Shown here one piece after another: positions 10,111-22,100 of a stretch of DNA of 47,899 nt. Position 1 is the first letter of the stretch; each line of letters starts with the position of its first letter. The stretch comes from Candidatus Altimarinota bacterium (lineage in GTDB: Bacteria; Patescibacteriota; Gracilibacteria; BD1-5; UBA6164). The position numbers were made by a program, and so were the translations under genes. The notes below the pieces were generated by a model. It had not been told where the DNA came from and made no database searches. It saw nothing but the letters and a program-made list of their open reading frames with translations. The DNA is taken from contig SAAG01000004.1 of assembly GCA_010119095.1 (NCBI GenBank), positions 1 through 47,899 of the forward strand, read 5' to 3'.

Positions 10111-10407
10111 ATGAATACAACACCAACTCTCCAAATCCTATCATTCCTCCAAACCATCCCCAAAGGCAAAGTCTCAACTTACAAACTTATTGCTGACAAA
10201 TTTGGGTGTCATCCTCGTGCAGTCGCAAAGGTTATGAGATACAACAAAGATCCAATAACTTACCCATGCTACAAAGTCATAGCACACTCTTGAAAAATAA
10301 GCTGATATAATACAGCGAGAGGAGTAGAAGAAAAAATAGAAAAACTTGAAAAAGATGGAATTGAGATTATAAATTGAACCATTGATAAAAAGTATTATTT
10401 TGTATAA
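10111..10407 (+). CDS. Alkylguanine-DNA alkyltransferase-like protein (MGMT/ATL family)
   Basis: 98 residues: only the DNA-binding C-terminal domain of MGMT, the size of ATL proteins. IPKGKVSTYKLIA near 16-28 is the standard helix-turn-helix entry, HPRAVAKVMRYN near 36-47 carries the intercalating Arg region, and PCYKVIAHSGKISGY near 52-66 is the active-site motif. Cys53 is present, unlike true ATLs where it is Trp, but the usual PCHRV His is Tyr. It may therefore still accept alkyl groups; activity is open. It starts 5 bases after the ATPase stop and ends 5 bases before the acyltransferase, so it may be co-transcribed with both. Confidence 0.85.
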
Positions 10408-10412
10408 AACCT

Positions 10413-11468
10413 ATGAGAATTTCCCGGATAGATAACTTAAAGTGAATCTGAATCTTGCTCATTGTACTTGGGCATTGCAAACTTCCAGATGGAAATTTGC
10501 TGACAAGCTACCTTTTCTCTTTTCATGTAGCTTTGTTTTTTATTTTGTCTTGATTTTTGTTTGATGAAAATAAATATACAAAATTTACAAAGTTTTTTAA
10601 AAACAGATTTTTGAGGCTAGTTATACCATTTTTTGCTTTCAATATAATCTATTTTGCAATCAATAAATCAATCTGAGAATATGCTTGAACTACAATAAGA
10701 GATTTTGCTATTTGAGTGCTATACGGTGATTATCTAGGGGATAATTGAGGAATTTACAACAATACTGGATGATTTAATTTGTGAAATATATCAACTTGGT
10801 TTTTGCTAGCACTTTTCACAACAAGCTTTTATTATTTTTTCTTGCACAAAAACACAAAATCAAAAAAAATAAAAATTATACTAGCTTTTATATTTTCTAT
10901 TATCATCTATATAGAAAGTAAATTAACAAGTTTTAGATTCCCTTGGTGAGCTGAAATTGCTTTTATGATGCTACTTTTTTATAGTTTTTGAAATATATAT
11001 AAAGATAACATAAAAAGTTTTGTAGAGAAAATAAATTATAAGTATTTGTTTTATATAATCCCAGTTATTTGATTTCATTTATTATTTATAAATATGACAA
11101 ATATCTCAATGAATTTTTACTGAAATTATTTTTTACTTGTACTAAATTCGTTACTTTGATTTATAACAATTCTAGTTTTATCAAAGCAAATTTGAGAAAG
11201 TAAAATATTATCTTTTTTCTGAAAAAACTCTATAATCATCCTATGATTTGAATGGATAAAAATATTTGTAGAAAAACATACAGATTTTTTAACTTTTTGA
11301 TTGATGCAATTTGAAAAATCTTATTTATTTTGATTTACACAATTTCTAATTACTATTGTAGCACTTATCCCAATTATTTACATAGTAAATAATTTATTTC
11401 CGTTTATCCTATGAATGGGGTATAAACATAGTATCTTGAAAAAATACTTGATTTTTTCAAAAAAATAG
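10413..11468 (+). CDS. Membrane acyltransferase (acyltransferase family 3)
   Basis: 351 residues with about ten membrane helices. The start GIGILLIVLGHCKLP carries the family's catalytic His (His21) with Lys10 eleven residues before it, the K/R-x10-H arrangement; FSFHVALFFILSGFLF is the next conserved helix. Members O-acylate sugars of surface glycans or peptidoglycan, taking acyl groups across the membrane. There is no SGNH domain attached. The gene ends with TAG and is followed by nested hairpins. Confidence 0.87.
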
Positions 11469-11541
11469 ATATAAATTACATATATTACAAATTTCTACAA
11501 GTTATGAAAAATTATACTAAAAATACTCATCACTATACTAA

Positions 11542-11622
11542 AAATAACAGTTTTTAGTATAATTTCATGCATTTTTATAATAAAATCTAAAAACTGTTAT
11601 TTCAAAAATAGCAGTTTTTTTG
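11542..11622 (+). terminator. Nested hairpins with terminator
   Basis: A 16-base arm (11542-11557) pairs perfectly with 11587-11602, and the second arm also pairs with a third near-copy (about 11605-11618, one G-T pair) that is followed by seven T. The last hairpin is a standard terminator for the acyltransferase gene; the first arm can compete with it for the shared middle arm. Confidence 0.8.
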
Positions 11623-11633
11623 TGGTTTTAATT

Positions 11634-11739
11634 GTCATCTCGAGCGAAGTCGAGAGATCTGTCGGAGAAATAAATTAAGAAATATGTACAAAATTTTTTA
11701 TATGCAAAGAACAGATTCCTCCGCTTCGGTCGGAATGAC
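11634..11739. repeat. REP/MITE-like palindromic repeat pair
   Basis: Two 29-base imperfect inverted copies (11634-11662 and 11711-11739) of the form GTCATNNCGANCGAAG ... ATCTGT. Each arm is itself palindromic (CTCGA/TCGAG in the left, TCCG/CGGA in the right). Arms are far more GC-rich than the surroundings. Similar GTCAT...CGAAG intergenic repeats are widespread in bacterial genomes, so this looks like an imported small mobile repeat. Confidence 0.75.
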
Positions 11740-11751
11740 ACACCCTCCTAG

Positions 11752-11771
11752 CCTCCCCCTGGCAGGGGAGG
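11752..11771. repeat. GC-rich hairpin
   Basis: CCTCCCC (11752-11758) and GGGGAGG (11765-11771) around a CTGGCA loop, 12 bases after the palindromic repeat pair and of the same foreign composition; probably part of the same element. Confidence 0.65.
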
Positions 11772-11824
11772 AATAGATACAAACATTTATTCGTTTAATT
11801 GCTTTATTACTTAATTGTTATATT

Positions 11825-11890
11825 ATGAAAAAGAAAAATATATTTCAAAATTTCTTTCATCATCCACTTGAACATCGCCGCAAAAGATAA
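11825..11890 (+). CDS. Possible 21-residue leader peptide
   Basis: ATG to TAA encoding MKKKNIFQNFFHHPLEHRRKR. Two adjacent CGC Arg codons near the end are very unusual here, where Arg is normally AGA. It is followed by two hairpins, the second with a terminator tail, before the gene at 11986. This is the arrangement of an attenuator, but there is no biosynthetic gene downstream to support it, and a chance reading frame is quite possible. Confidence 0.25.
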   Translation: MKKKNIFQNFFHHPLEHRRKR

Positions 11891-11897
11891 AATTACG

Positions 11898-11920
11898 GTT
11901 TTTTAGCTATGCTAAAAAAC
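11898..11920 (+). promoter_or_regulatory. Leader hairpin
   Basis: Perfect 10-bp stem (GTTTTTTAGC with GCTAAAAAAC) and a TAT loop, directly after the small reading frame at 11825 and before the terminator at 11935. Confidence 0.5.
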
Positions 11921-11934
11921 TAAAACCCAATTTC

Positions 11935-11971
11935 AAGCTATCTTTTGCAAAACAAAGATAGCTTTTATTTT
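11935..11971 (+). terminator. Rho-independent terminator or attenuator
   Basis: Perfect 11-bp stem (11935-11945 with 11954-11964) followed by TTATTTTTT. It lies only 15 bases before the ATG at 11986, so it either ends a short upstream transcript or attenuates that gene. Confidence 0.75.
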
Positions 11972-11985
11972 TTAATTAAATCATT

Positions 11986-12912
11986 ATGAAAAATATAAAC
12001 TTTAAAGACTTTAATATAGATGCAGATGTAGTTGCAAAAAGTATTTATGTATGACAAGATAGAAAGATATCTAAAAATTGAATAGAAATTTCAGGGGAAA
12101 TAAATCAAGAGTTAACGATTTTTTTACAAAAATATATTGAGTTTTTAAATCTTAGTTTAAAAAAAACTTTTTTTAGAATAGATGCATATTTTGATAATAA
12201 AAATTTGTACATACTTGATATGAATGCATCTTTTGTAGATTGATGGTGAAGTGCTTTAAATCTAGCAAGAGCTATATGACAACAAATAGATTCTGTTTTA
12301 ATTAGAAAATTTCCAAAAAATTTAAAGTTAGAGGATAATGTATATAAACCTGAATTTGATTTATGTTTAAAAGAATTGAATGTATTATTTTTCAATGAAC
12401 AAGTAACCTGATATGAAGTACCTGATTTTAATGAAATATATGAATTGAATTCAGAAAATGAAACTTATGTTTATTGAAATACAGATATAGTAAGAGAAAA
12501 TATTTATCCATATAATTGAAAGCAGATAGATGATAAAATAAATTTAGCTAGATTTTCTAGAGAATGGAAATGAGATTTAGTAAAAATTCCAGAAATAATT
12601 TTACCTACAGACTTGTCTTATCAACAATTACCAAGTGAAATTGTATTAAAAATTGCCTCAAAAAACAATATAAGACCAGATTGAAGAAATAAGGTTTTTA
12701 TAGGAAAACCAAAAAAATGGGGAAAAATGTGGGAAGAATGACTTATAGTAGCTCAAGAAAGAATTAATCCAACAAAAAATATAAATTGAGAAAATACTCA
12801 AGCAATAATATTGAGTGTAGATTCAAAAGCTGTTACCTGATACTTACAAAACTCTACAAGGGATATAATTAATGATGACTCGGTTCAATCTCCACTTGTT
12901 CTAAAATCATAA
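11986..12912 (+). CDS. Unidentified soluble protein, ATP-grasp-like segment
   Basis: 308 residues, no signal peptide or membrane helix. The stretch FFRIDAYFD then LYILDMNASFVDGWG near residues 64-90 recalls the R-x-D ... D-x-N core of ATP-grasp ligases. A second conserved-looking part is KPKKWGKMWEEG near 240-251. I cannot place it in a family; ligase activity would be an inference from the R/D/N pattern only. It lies alone behind a terminator-like hairpin and 57 bases ahead of hflX. Confidence 0.75.
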
Positions 12913-12969
12913 TTTGATTTTTACGATTATAAATTTATAATTGAAACTATTAGTTTTAACTATAAATAA

Positions 12970-14157
12970 ATGCCCAGAGCAAAATCCCAAAGAGAACTTG
13001 AACAATTACAAGAAAAGGTATGATACTCCAATGAAACTCTAAAAGTTTTTATCGCAGATATCATACCAACTTGTTGTGCCAGAGAAAATATGGACGATAG
13101 GATGATAGAAGTTGAAAATCTAGTAAATACCTACGGATGACTTGTTGTTATAAAACATATTCAAAAAAGATGAGCTCCTGATTACAATACTTATATATGA
13201 AGCTGAAAACTTGATGAGATAATAGATGAGATGAGGATAAGTTGAGCAAATTTACTTATTTTTTGAGATATCCTAAAACCACACCAAATCTACACAGTAA
13301 ATGAAAAACTCAGATCAATCTGAGCAAAAGCATGGGACAGAGTAGATCTGATTTTGAAGATATTTGAGAAAAATGCTAAAACCACAGAAAGCAGATTACA
13401 AATAGAACTGGCTTCAATAAAGCATATGTGACCTCGTCTATTTGGTATGGGTATGGAACTTTCAAGACAATGATGAGGTAGTAAACTTGCTAGATGAAAG
13501 TGAGAAACAAATACAGAGATAATGAAAAGACACCTAAGAAGTATGGAAGATAATATAAAAAAAGAACTTGAAAAATATGCTCATGTAAGGGAAGAACACA
13601 GGAAATGAAGAAAGAAAAAATGATTTTTTACAGTCGGAATTGTAGGGTACACAAATGCATGAAAATCAAGTCTATTAAATACTCTGACTTGAAAATGAGT
13701 TTTATCAGAAGATAAACTTTTTGCAACTCTTGGGACTTCAGTTGGGAAACTTTGGATAGAATCTAATAAAAAAGCAGAAGACCAAGAACAAGAATATACT
13801 AAATGAACAGAAATACTCCTAAATGATACTATTTGATTTATAAGAGATCTTCCACCAGAGCTGATAAAAGCATTTGCATCTACTTTAGAAGATAGTATCG
13901 AATCAGATTTACTATTACATGTAGTTGATGCAAGTGACAAGAAAATAGACGAGAAAATCAAAGTAGTAGATGATATACTTGAATCAATAAAGGCTATCCA
14001 ACCGAGACTTTATGTATTTAACAAGATTGATTTACTCACAAAAACAGAGTTAACTGCACTAAAAAAGAGTTTTAAATCTCTAAAACCTGTTTATGTAAGT
14101 AGTTATGAGAAAATAGGGCTTGAGGAGTTGAAGAAAGAGATAATGAAAAGATTATAA
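12970..14157 (+). CDS. hflX: HflX-type ribosome-associated GTPase
   Basis: 395 residues. N-terminal HflX domain with NTYIGSGKLDEI near 75-86 and DRVDLILKIF, the long coiled helices with SRLQIELA, RLFGMGMELSRQGGG and GETNTEI, then the G-domain: G1 GYTNAGKSSLL near 224-234, switch 2 DTIGFIRDLPPELIKAF near 285-301, G4 NKID near 351-354. Many of these Gly are TGA. HflX splits stalled or hibernating 70S ribosomes. The length is normal for the family. The stop is 15 bases from the next start, so it probably shares a transcript with the phosphatase gene. Confidence 0.96.
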
Positions 14158-14172
14158 TTTAATAATTATCCT

Positions 14173-14679
14173 ATGAAAACCCTAATCCTTATCCGTCATG
14201 CAAAATCCGACTGGGACAATGCAAATCTAACAGATTTCGAAAGACCACTATCAGAGAGATGAATAAAAGAAACAAAATTTGTCTCAAAAGTACTAAAAAA
14301 GCTTGAATTAAAAACAGATTTGATTTTATGTAGTAGTGCGACTAGGAATCGTGAAACACTAGAGTGAATCTGGGAAGAAATAGATTCAGATAATAAAAAG
14401 ATAGAATATGTAAAATGAATTTATGATAATCACATGGCTGAAACTCCTGATTATTACTTAGATTTAATTTGAAAACAAGATGATAATAATGAAAAAGTAG
14501 TGATTGTTTGACATAACAATTTTATAACAAGACTACTTAGATATCTAGTTTGAGATGAATTTATAGTTATGGAAACACTTTGAGTTGCTATCATAGATTT
14601 TGATATGAAAAAATGGCAAGATATAAGCAAAAATAAATGAAAACTAGTATTTTTCTTAAGTCCAAAAGATTTGATGTAA
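14173..14679 (+). CDS. SixA-like histidine phosphatase
   Basis: 168 residues of the histidine phosphatase superfamily. [11 protein letters not shown] at 6-16 holds the RHG-type catalytic motif with His9 (third residue Ala, as in SixA), ERPLSERG follows, [10 protein letters not shown] near 56-65 is the second Arg region, and IVGHNNF near 111-117 gives the second catalytic His (about 114). SixA removes phosphate from His of phosphorelay proteins; small members may also act on other phosphates. Confidence 0.9.
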
Positions 14680-14742
14680 TAAATTTTGAAAAATCATATA
14701 AATCATTATTATCTAAACAAGTATTCAATATAAAAATAAATC

Positions 14743-17700
14743 ATGTTAGATAAAATAACAAAACTTACAAAAAAACACATATCTAAACTAATCCTATTAT
14801 TTATTGGATTTTTTATTGTATCCTCAGTTTATGCGGCCTCTTCAACTTGGCATTTTACATCATCAACAGATTATACATATTCTAGCTCTACAGGTTTTAC
14901 TGTAACTGGTTCAATAGCAAGTCTCAATAAAAATACTTTAGTTCATACATGAGTAATTACAAATGCAACAAACTATAACTGAGCATATGATGTAGTAGTA
15001 GACTGAGATTATGCTTATATGACAAATTACTTATGAAATAGAGTAAGTGTCTTGAATATATCAAATCCAAGTGCTCCTACTCTAGTTTGAAGTGTAATTG
15101 ATTCTTGAACTACTTTTCTTGTGTGAGTAGCTTGAATAGTAAAAGATTGAAATTACCTTTATGTTGCTTCTAATACAGATGATGCTATACAAGTAATTGA
15201 TGTCTCTAATCCTGCAACTCCAACGGTTGTGTGATCAGTTAGAAATACAACAAATCTGAATTGAGCAAGATGAGTGGCTAAATCATGAAATTATCTATTT
15301 GTTGCAAATGATGTGAGAGACTCTGTAGCAGTTGTAAATGTAACAAATCCAACAGCCCCAACTTATGTAGCAGAAATAAGAAATGCTACTTCTCTTAACT
15401 GAGCTAGAGAAATAAAAATAGTTTGAAATTATGCTTATGTAACAGGATATACTTGAGATAGATTTACAGTTGTTAATATAACAACCCCTACAGCACCTAC
15501 AATAGCTTGAAGTATAACTGATTGAACAAACTTAAACTGAGCATGGAAATTTAAGATAGTTTGAAATTATGCTTATGTATCTGCTTATCTATGAGCTAGA
15601 GTCAGAATTATAGATATATCAACTCCTACTGCACCAGTTGCTGTTGGGACAATTTTAAATGGCTGAGATTATTAGCTTACCAATCCTATGGATATAGTTG
15701 CTAACTGAAATTATTTATATATGTCTTCATTTTGAAATGATGCAGTTAATATAGCAGATATCACAAATCCAACCGCACCAATTTTTGTTTCAAAAGTAGT
15801 TCATAATGCTGCAAACCCATTACTGGATTGAGTTTATTGACTCAATATAGTATGAGACTTGCTTTATGTGGCTGTTTATAATAGTGATGCACTAGAGATA
15901 CTAAGGCTTAGCTATCCTTCTAATAGTCCTTATCTACAACCTGCTACGGCATTTAGTTATTGAGTTGCTCAAAGTATACTAAGTTTTTCAGAAACTTTAT
16001 GATGATGAAATGAGTGAACTGTAACATACCAGATTTCCAAAAACAACTGAACAACATGGTATTATTGGAATTGAAGTGCTTGGACGGCTACAACCTGAGG
16101 AGTAGCTCAATCTAGCAGTGCAACTATAATAAATACAAATATCTCTTCATTTAATGCTGTTGCAGGTTGAACTGGCCAATTTACTTTTAGGGCATATTTT
16201 ACCTCAAATTGAGCACAAAGAGTTGAGCTTGATAGTATCGCAGTAACTTCAACTGATCCAGAAAGTCCTGGTTGAGTATCAAGTAATATGGCAGTATGGT
16301 TTAAAGCAAATGAATGAACTAGTACCACTACAGACTGAGCAGCTGTAAATACATGGAATGACCAATCTGGGAATTGATTTAATGCAACTGCATGAGTTGC
16401 TCCTACATTTACAAACAATGATACTAATGGTTTAAACTATAATCCAGTACTTACATTTAACTGAACTACACAATACTTACAAAATCTAAATAACTGAGCA
16501 AATTCTACAAGTTATTTTATGGTAGTAGTTCCAACTATTCAAGTTGATTGAACTCTTGCTGAACAAATGCCTTATTGATGGGATTGTACTTCTTGAGTTT
16601 TAAGCTCATGAGCATGTGGACTTACATATGCATGACTTACTTTTTGAGCTTTTACTGTTGCACTAAATGATGAAGTTATGACTCATGCACTTTGATCAAG
16701 TGCAAACTATAGATCTGCTCAGATATGAGCATATAGTTATGAGGCATGAAGACCTATGTTATTATCAGTAAATGAAAATAGTACAGCAAATTGAACAGAT
16801 ATATATGAAAAATGAATTCAGATAAATAATAAAAGTATAAATACATATCAGACTTTATCAACAGCAGATTTTAGAATAGGTTGAAGTATATATACTCCTG
16901 CTTCATATTTTGACTGAAAAATAGCAGAAATTATAAATTTTACAACAAGAGTTAGTGATACTGATAGACAAAAAATAGAATCATATCTGGCTATTAAGTA
17001 TGGTATAACATTGAATAATTGAACAACAAATTATATAGCATCAGATTGAACAACTTCAATTTGGAATACAGGTGCAGCATGAACTTATATATATAATATA
17101 TTTTGAATTTGAAGAGATGATGTAAGTTGACTAAGTCAGATAAAATCAAAATCTTCAAATGCTGATTGAATAATAACTATCAATGCACTTTCGGAATGAA
17201 CAAATATGACTCCAAGCTTCGTTGATATAGCAAATAACGAATTTTTGACAATATCAAACAGTAATTGAGCAAATACATGGCTTCAAACATGAAATCCAAC
17301 ATGATACGATATATTATCTCGTCAATGGAGAGTTCAAGAGTCTTGAGATGTAGGAACTTTGTCACTTGATTTTGATGTATCTAATTCCAATTTTGATGTT
17401 CCACTTTTAAGTACTTGAACTACATATTATTTTATATATGACTCAGATAATGATAATGTACTTTCTGATGAAACTCCTTTATCTATGACCAATACGGCTT
17501 GAAGTATATGGCAAATATCGTGAGTAAATTTACAAAATTGACAAGAATTTACTCTTGCTTCACTTTCATCTTCAAATAATATTCCGACAAATATAACCCT
17601 ATCAAATAGTACAATAAATGAGAATGTGGCTATTTGAAGTACAGTCTGAACACTATCAACAACAGATGCAGACTCATGAGATTCTCATACATATTCTCTA

Positions 17701-19020
17701 GTTACTTGAATTGGTGATGATGATAATATAAGTTTTACGATTGTATGAAGTAGCTTAAGAACTGCAGAAATACCTGATTATGAGATAAAAACAAGTTATA
17801 GTGTCAGGATACAAACAGATGATTGAAATGGTTGAACTTATCAAAAACAATTTACAATAAACATCAGTAATCTATGAGAAACAATCAATTCTATTCTAGA
17901 TTTTGAAACTCCTGGTAAATATACTGTGACTTCTTGAAATTGGTCTAGATTAACCACAAATCCATATGAAAATTTGTATTCAATATGAAGTGATAATTGA
18001 TGATTACCAAATACACAATCTTGTTTTGAGGTTAATAATACTTTTTCACAAACTTGAACTATAACTTTTCGTTATTATGTATCATCTGCAGCTACAGATT
18101 ATCTGAGATTTTATATAGATAATGTTGATACCCAGGCTTGGTCAGGGACAGTTCCATGGACATTATACACAAATACAACAATAGCTCCTGGATTACACAC
18201 ATATAAATGGTGTTATATAAAAGATTGAGCAACTAATGCTGGAACTGATAATGCATATGTTGATTATATTACTTTTGCAAATTCAACAGATACAGATGCC
18301 CCAGTAATATCAAATTTCAATTATGCAAGTTGATTTTTACTTCCTTGATGAAATCATACATTGGTTGTAAACTATCTAGATGGAGAATCTTGAGTAAATA
18401 CTAGTACTGATGTAGTAGCTCTGTATAAATGGAATTGAACAGTTTGGGGATCAGATATATCGGCAACTGGATTAAATCTAGCATCTAAAACAGTATCAGA
18501 AACTCAAGCAACATACCCTACAAATAATTTATCATATTGAAAATACAATTTTACATTTCAAATTTCTGATAATTATACTAATTCTTCTTCTACTTGAACA
18601 ATATTCTATATTGATGAACCAGAAATAATTATAAGTACAGGAAGTTTTGATTTAGGAGATTTATCATACAACGATGGTCTTAGTTTTTCTGATAATGAAA
18701 TTATAGCAACAATTAGGACTGTTTGAGCCCCATTTGAATTGCAGATGTCAAAAGATAGTGATTTTGATAATGCTTGATGATCAATTATCATAGATTGGGA
18801 TTGAAGTGTATGAGTTTGATATGATAAAAATCCATATACTTTAGTAAATAAAAATATTAACTCTAATCCAATAATTTGAAGTTGAGCAATTAACATAAAT
18901 ATTAACTGAGCAAAAAACGAATATACTTTTCCTATCAAAATAGGTACACTAATCCCAGAACAAACAGCTGCATGAAGTTATGATATGTCGATTTCATTTA
19001 GGGCTGTGTTTTGATATTAA
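14743..19020 (+). pseudogene. Large secreted LVIVD-propeller / LamG / cadherin protein with an in-frame TAG
   Basis: One frame of 1426 codons with a single internal stop, TAG at 15673-15675 (codon 311). A signal peptide (residues 1-36, ending SVYAAS) is followed by LVIVD-type beta-propeller repeats to about residue 400 (unit: GNYAYVT...VVNITTPTAP), a concanavalin/LamG-like domain (about 505-740, with WNDQSGNG and QKIESYLAIKYGITL), a cadherin-like repeat (about 945-1045), a jelly-roll-like region and a C-terminal part. The repeat continues in the same frame on both sides of the TAG, so this is a nonsense change, not a frameshift. Either the gene is broken, the TAG is read through, or the base is a sequencing error. 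Cell-surface adhesion or binding is the likely role of the intact form. Confidence 0.85.
15673..15675 (+). other. In-frame amber codon
   Basis: TAG following GGC TGA GAT TAT and preceding CTT ACC AAT CCT, inside a propeller repeat. AAG, GAG or CAG would each be one base away. TAG ends four other genes in this window (11466, 29954, 37670, 39840), so it is a genuine stop in this organism. Confidence 0.9.
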
Positions 19021-19134
19021 AAATAACTTGAAATAATCATAGATTCCTATACTATTGATGCAAAAAATAATATAAAATTTTACTTTCTATAATTTTGTAT
19101 ATAATAGATATATAAAAATTATTAAATATTAAAC

Positions 19135-22100
19135 ATGAAAAAAGAATTTTTATCACATCTTTGATTTACTTTAAAAGATAATTCGGTATGAGTTTATTTT
19201 AAAAAATACAGAGATAATTCAATTATTGAAGTTGATTTTGAAAAATGAGAGATTAACTATTTAAATATTGAATGTGAATCAAAAACTACTTCAAATTTTT
19301 CACAACCAGAAAATTTTGTTGTTTTAGAATGTGTAAATAGACTTTTAGAAAAATGATATTTTGCAAAAGATATTATTCTTGAAAAAACTTATAAGCTTTG
19401 ACATATAAATAAATGAAGACTTGATATTCTAGTAAAAAAAGAAAACAAGACTTTTTTAATGATAGAATGTAAAACATGGTGAAAAGAATTTGATAAAGAA
19501 TTAAAAAATATAGGGAAAGATTGATGACAAATATTTTCTTATTTCCAACAAGATAGAGATGCAGAATTTATTATACTTTATTCATCTAATGAAAAATTAG
19601 AATACAAAAATGAAATTATTAAAATAGAAGAAAGTTACAGAGAAACTTCAAATGTAAAAGATTTATATGATCGTTGGAATAAGTTTACAAAACAAAATGG
19701 TATTTTTGAAAATTGGGTGGAAGTTTATAATTTTGAATCTAGATCTCTGACTTTGAAAGACTTGAAAGATATAGAAGAGTCAGATGCATCATTTATATTT
19801 AATAGATTTTTAGAGATTTTAAGACATAACACTGTTTCTGATAAGTGAAATGCTTTTAATAAAATATTTACACTTTTCTTGTGTAAAATTCATGATGAAT
19901 GAACAAAAATGCAAGATGAAGAGCTTGATTTTCAATGGAAAGAATGAATTGATAATCATATTAAATTTCAATCAAGACTTACAGATCTTTATAAAAAATG
20001 AATGATGGAGTTTCTATCAAAAGAAATTACAGATTTTAATAATGAAGATTTTAATAAAGAATTTTGATATTTAGAAGAAACAGTAAGATCTAAAATTTTA
20101 GAAAAACTTACAAAACTTAGGCTTCAAAAAAATAATGAATTTGCTATAAAAGAAGTTTTTGATGATGAAACTTTTGAAGATAATGCTACTGTTTTGAAAG
20201 AAGTAGTTGAACTTTTACAGAACTATAGAGTAAGGTATACAAAAAAACAACCATTTTTATGAGATTTTTTTGAGCTTTTATTAACAACTTGATTAAAACA
20301 AGAAGCAGGACAGTTTTTTACTCCAGTTCCTATTGCAAGATTTATTTGTAAATCAATCCCTATAAAAGAAGTTATTGAAAATAAAATTTTGAAATGAGAT
20401 TCAAGTGACTTATTGCCTACTACTATAGATTATGCTGCCTGAAGTTGACATTTTTTGACAGAATCAATGGAAGAAATTCAAAATTTTGTTAATAATATTG
20501 ATATTTCAAAATTAAGACCAAATATTAAAAAAGAACTTGAAAAATGGAAAGCAACAGCTTTTGACTGGGCTCATGAATATATGTATGGAATAGAGAAAGA
20601 TTATAGGCTTGTAAAAACAGCAAAAGTTGGTTGTTATCTTCATGGCGATTGAATAGCTACAGTAATTCACTGAGATGGACTAGATAGTTTTAAAAATTCA
20701 AAAACGTATAAATGAAAACTACAAAAGTTTAATCCAGAAGATAAACAAGAAAATGCTCAATTTGATTTTGTACTATCAAACCCGCCTTATTCCGTTTCTG
20801 CTTTTAAATGAAATTTAAAATCTGAAAATGCTTCAAATGACTTTAGTTTATTTGAGTCTTTAACAGATAATAGTTCAGAAATTGAAAGTCTTTTTTTAGA
20901 AAGGACAAAACAGCTTTTAAAAGAGGGTTGAATAGCATCAATTATTTTACCGAGTTCAATTTTATCAAATACTTGAATCTATACTAAAGCTCGTGAAATC
21001 ATACTAAAAAACTTTGAAATTATATCAATTGTTTCTCTAGGTTCAAATACATTTATGGCAACTTGAACAAATACAGTGGTACTTTTTATGAGAAAAAGAA
21101 ATAAATTTTTTGCAAATAATATAGAAAAATCTATTAAAGATTTATATCAAAATTTGACGGATGTTTCTCTAAATAATATAGAAAGTATTTTTTCTAAATA
21201 TGTAAATTATGTTTGGGAATGACTAGGTTTTGATGATTATAAAACTATAGTTTTAAAAAATCCAAACAAAAAAGTTGTAAATCATGAAGTATTTAAAGAA
21301 TATTCTAAAAAACTAAAACTTGCAAAAAATGATGATTTATTTGATGAAATTGTAAAAATAGAAAAAGATAAAATGCTTTATTTTGTACTTTCATATAGTC
21401 AAAATATAGTTTTGGTAAAATCTTGAGAAAAACAAGTAGAAAAAGAGTTTTTAGGGTATGAGTTTAGTTTCCGCAAATGAAGTGAATGAATTCATCCAAT
21501 TCAAGGATGAAAACTTATAGATGAATGTACAAAGCTTTTTGACTCTGAAAAATTAGATAATCCTTTAAAAGTCTCAACTTTTATTTATGACTGATTTAAA
21601 GGTGATTTTACAAGAGAAATTTCACCTAATTTACAAGAGCATATTTTTAGAACAAGACTTGTTGATTTACTTACTTTTGACAGAGTAGATTTTGAAAAAA
21701 CTATTTCAACAAATATTAGAAAAAAAATTAGTATAGAGAGTAAATGGGAATTGGTAAAATTAAGTGATATTTTAGAAACTTTAGAATCTTGAAATAGACC
21801 AAAGTGATGAGTTTGAGAATATAGAGAATGAATACCAAGTTTATGATGAGAACATATATGATTAAATTGAGAAGTTAGACTTGAAAATATAAAATATGTG
21901 CCAGGAGATTTTTTTCAAAGATCAGAAAAATGAATTTTAAAAAATAAAGATATTTTAATTTGTAAAGATTGAGCTTTAACTTGAAAAGTAGCATTTTTTG
22001 AAAAAGAAAAATTTTGATTTGAAAATTTAATGATAAATGAACATGTTTTTTTATTAAGAACAAATGAAAAATGTAATCAAAAATACCTTTTTGATTTTCT

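Noticed and set aside
11505-11557. 17-codon reading frame MKNYTKNTHH
   Set aside because: It ends inside the terminator arm, has no promoter or conservation signal, and is best explained as the tail of the acyltransferase transcript.
15673-15675. TAG as a second recoded codon
   Set aside because: TAG ends the acyltransferase, the transglycosylase-like gene, the small secreted protein and dnaJ at sensible positions, and it occurs within only one long frame.
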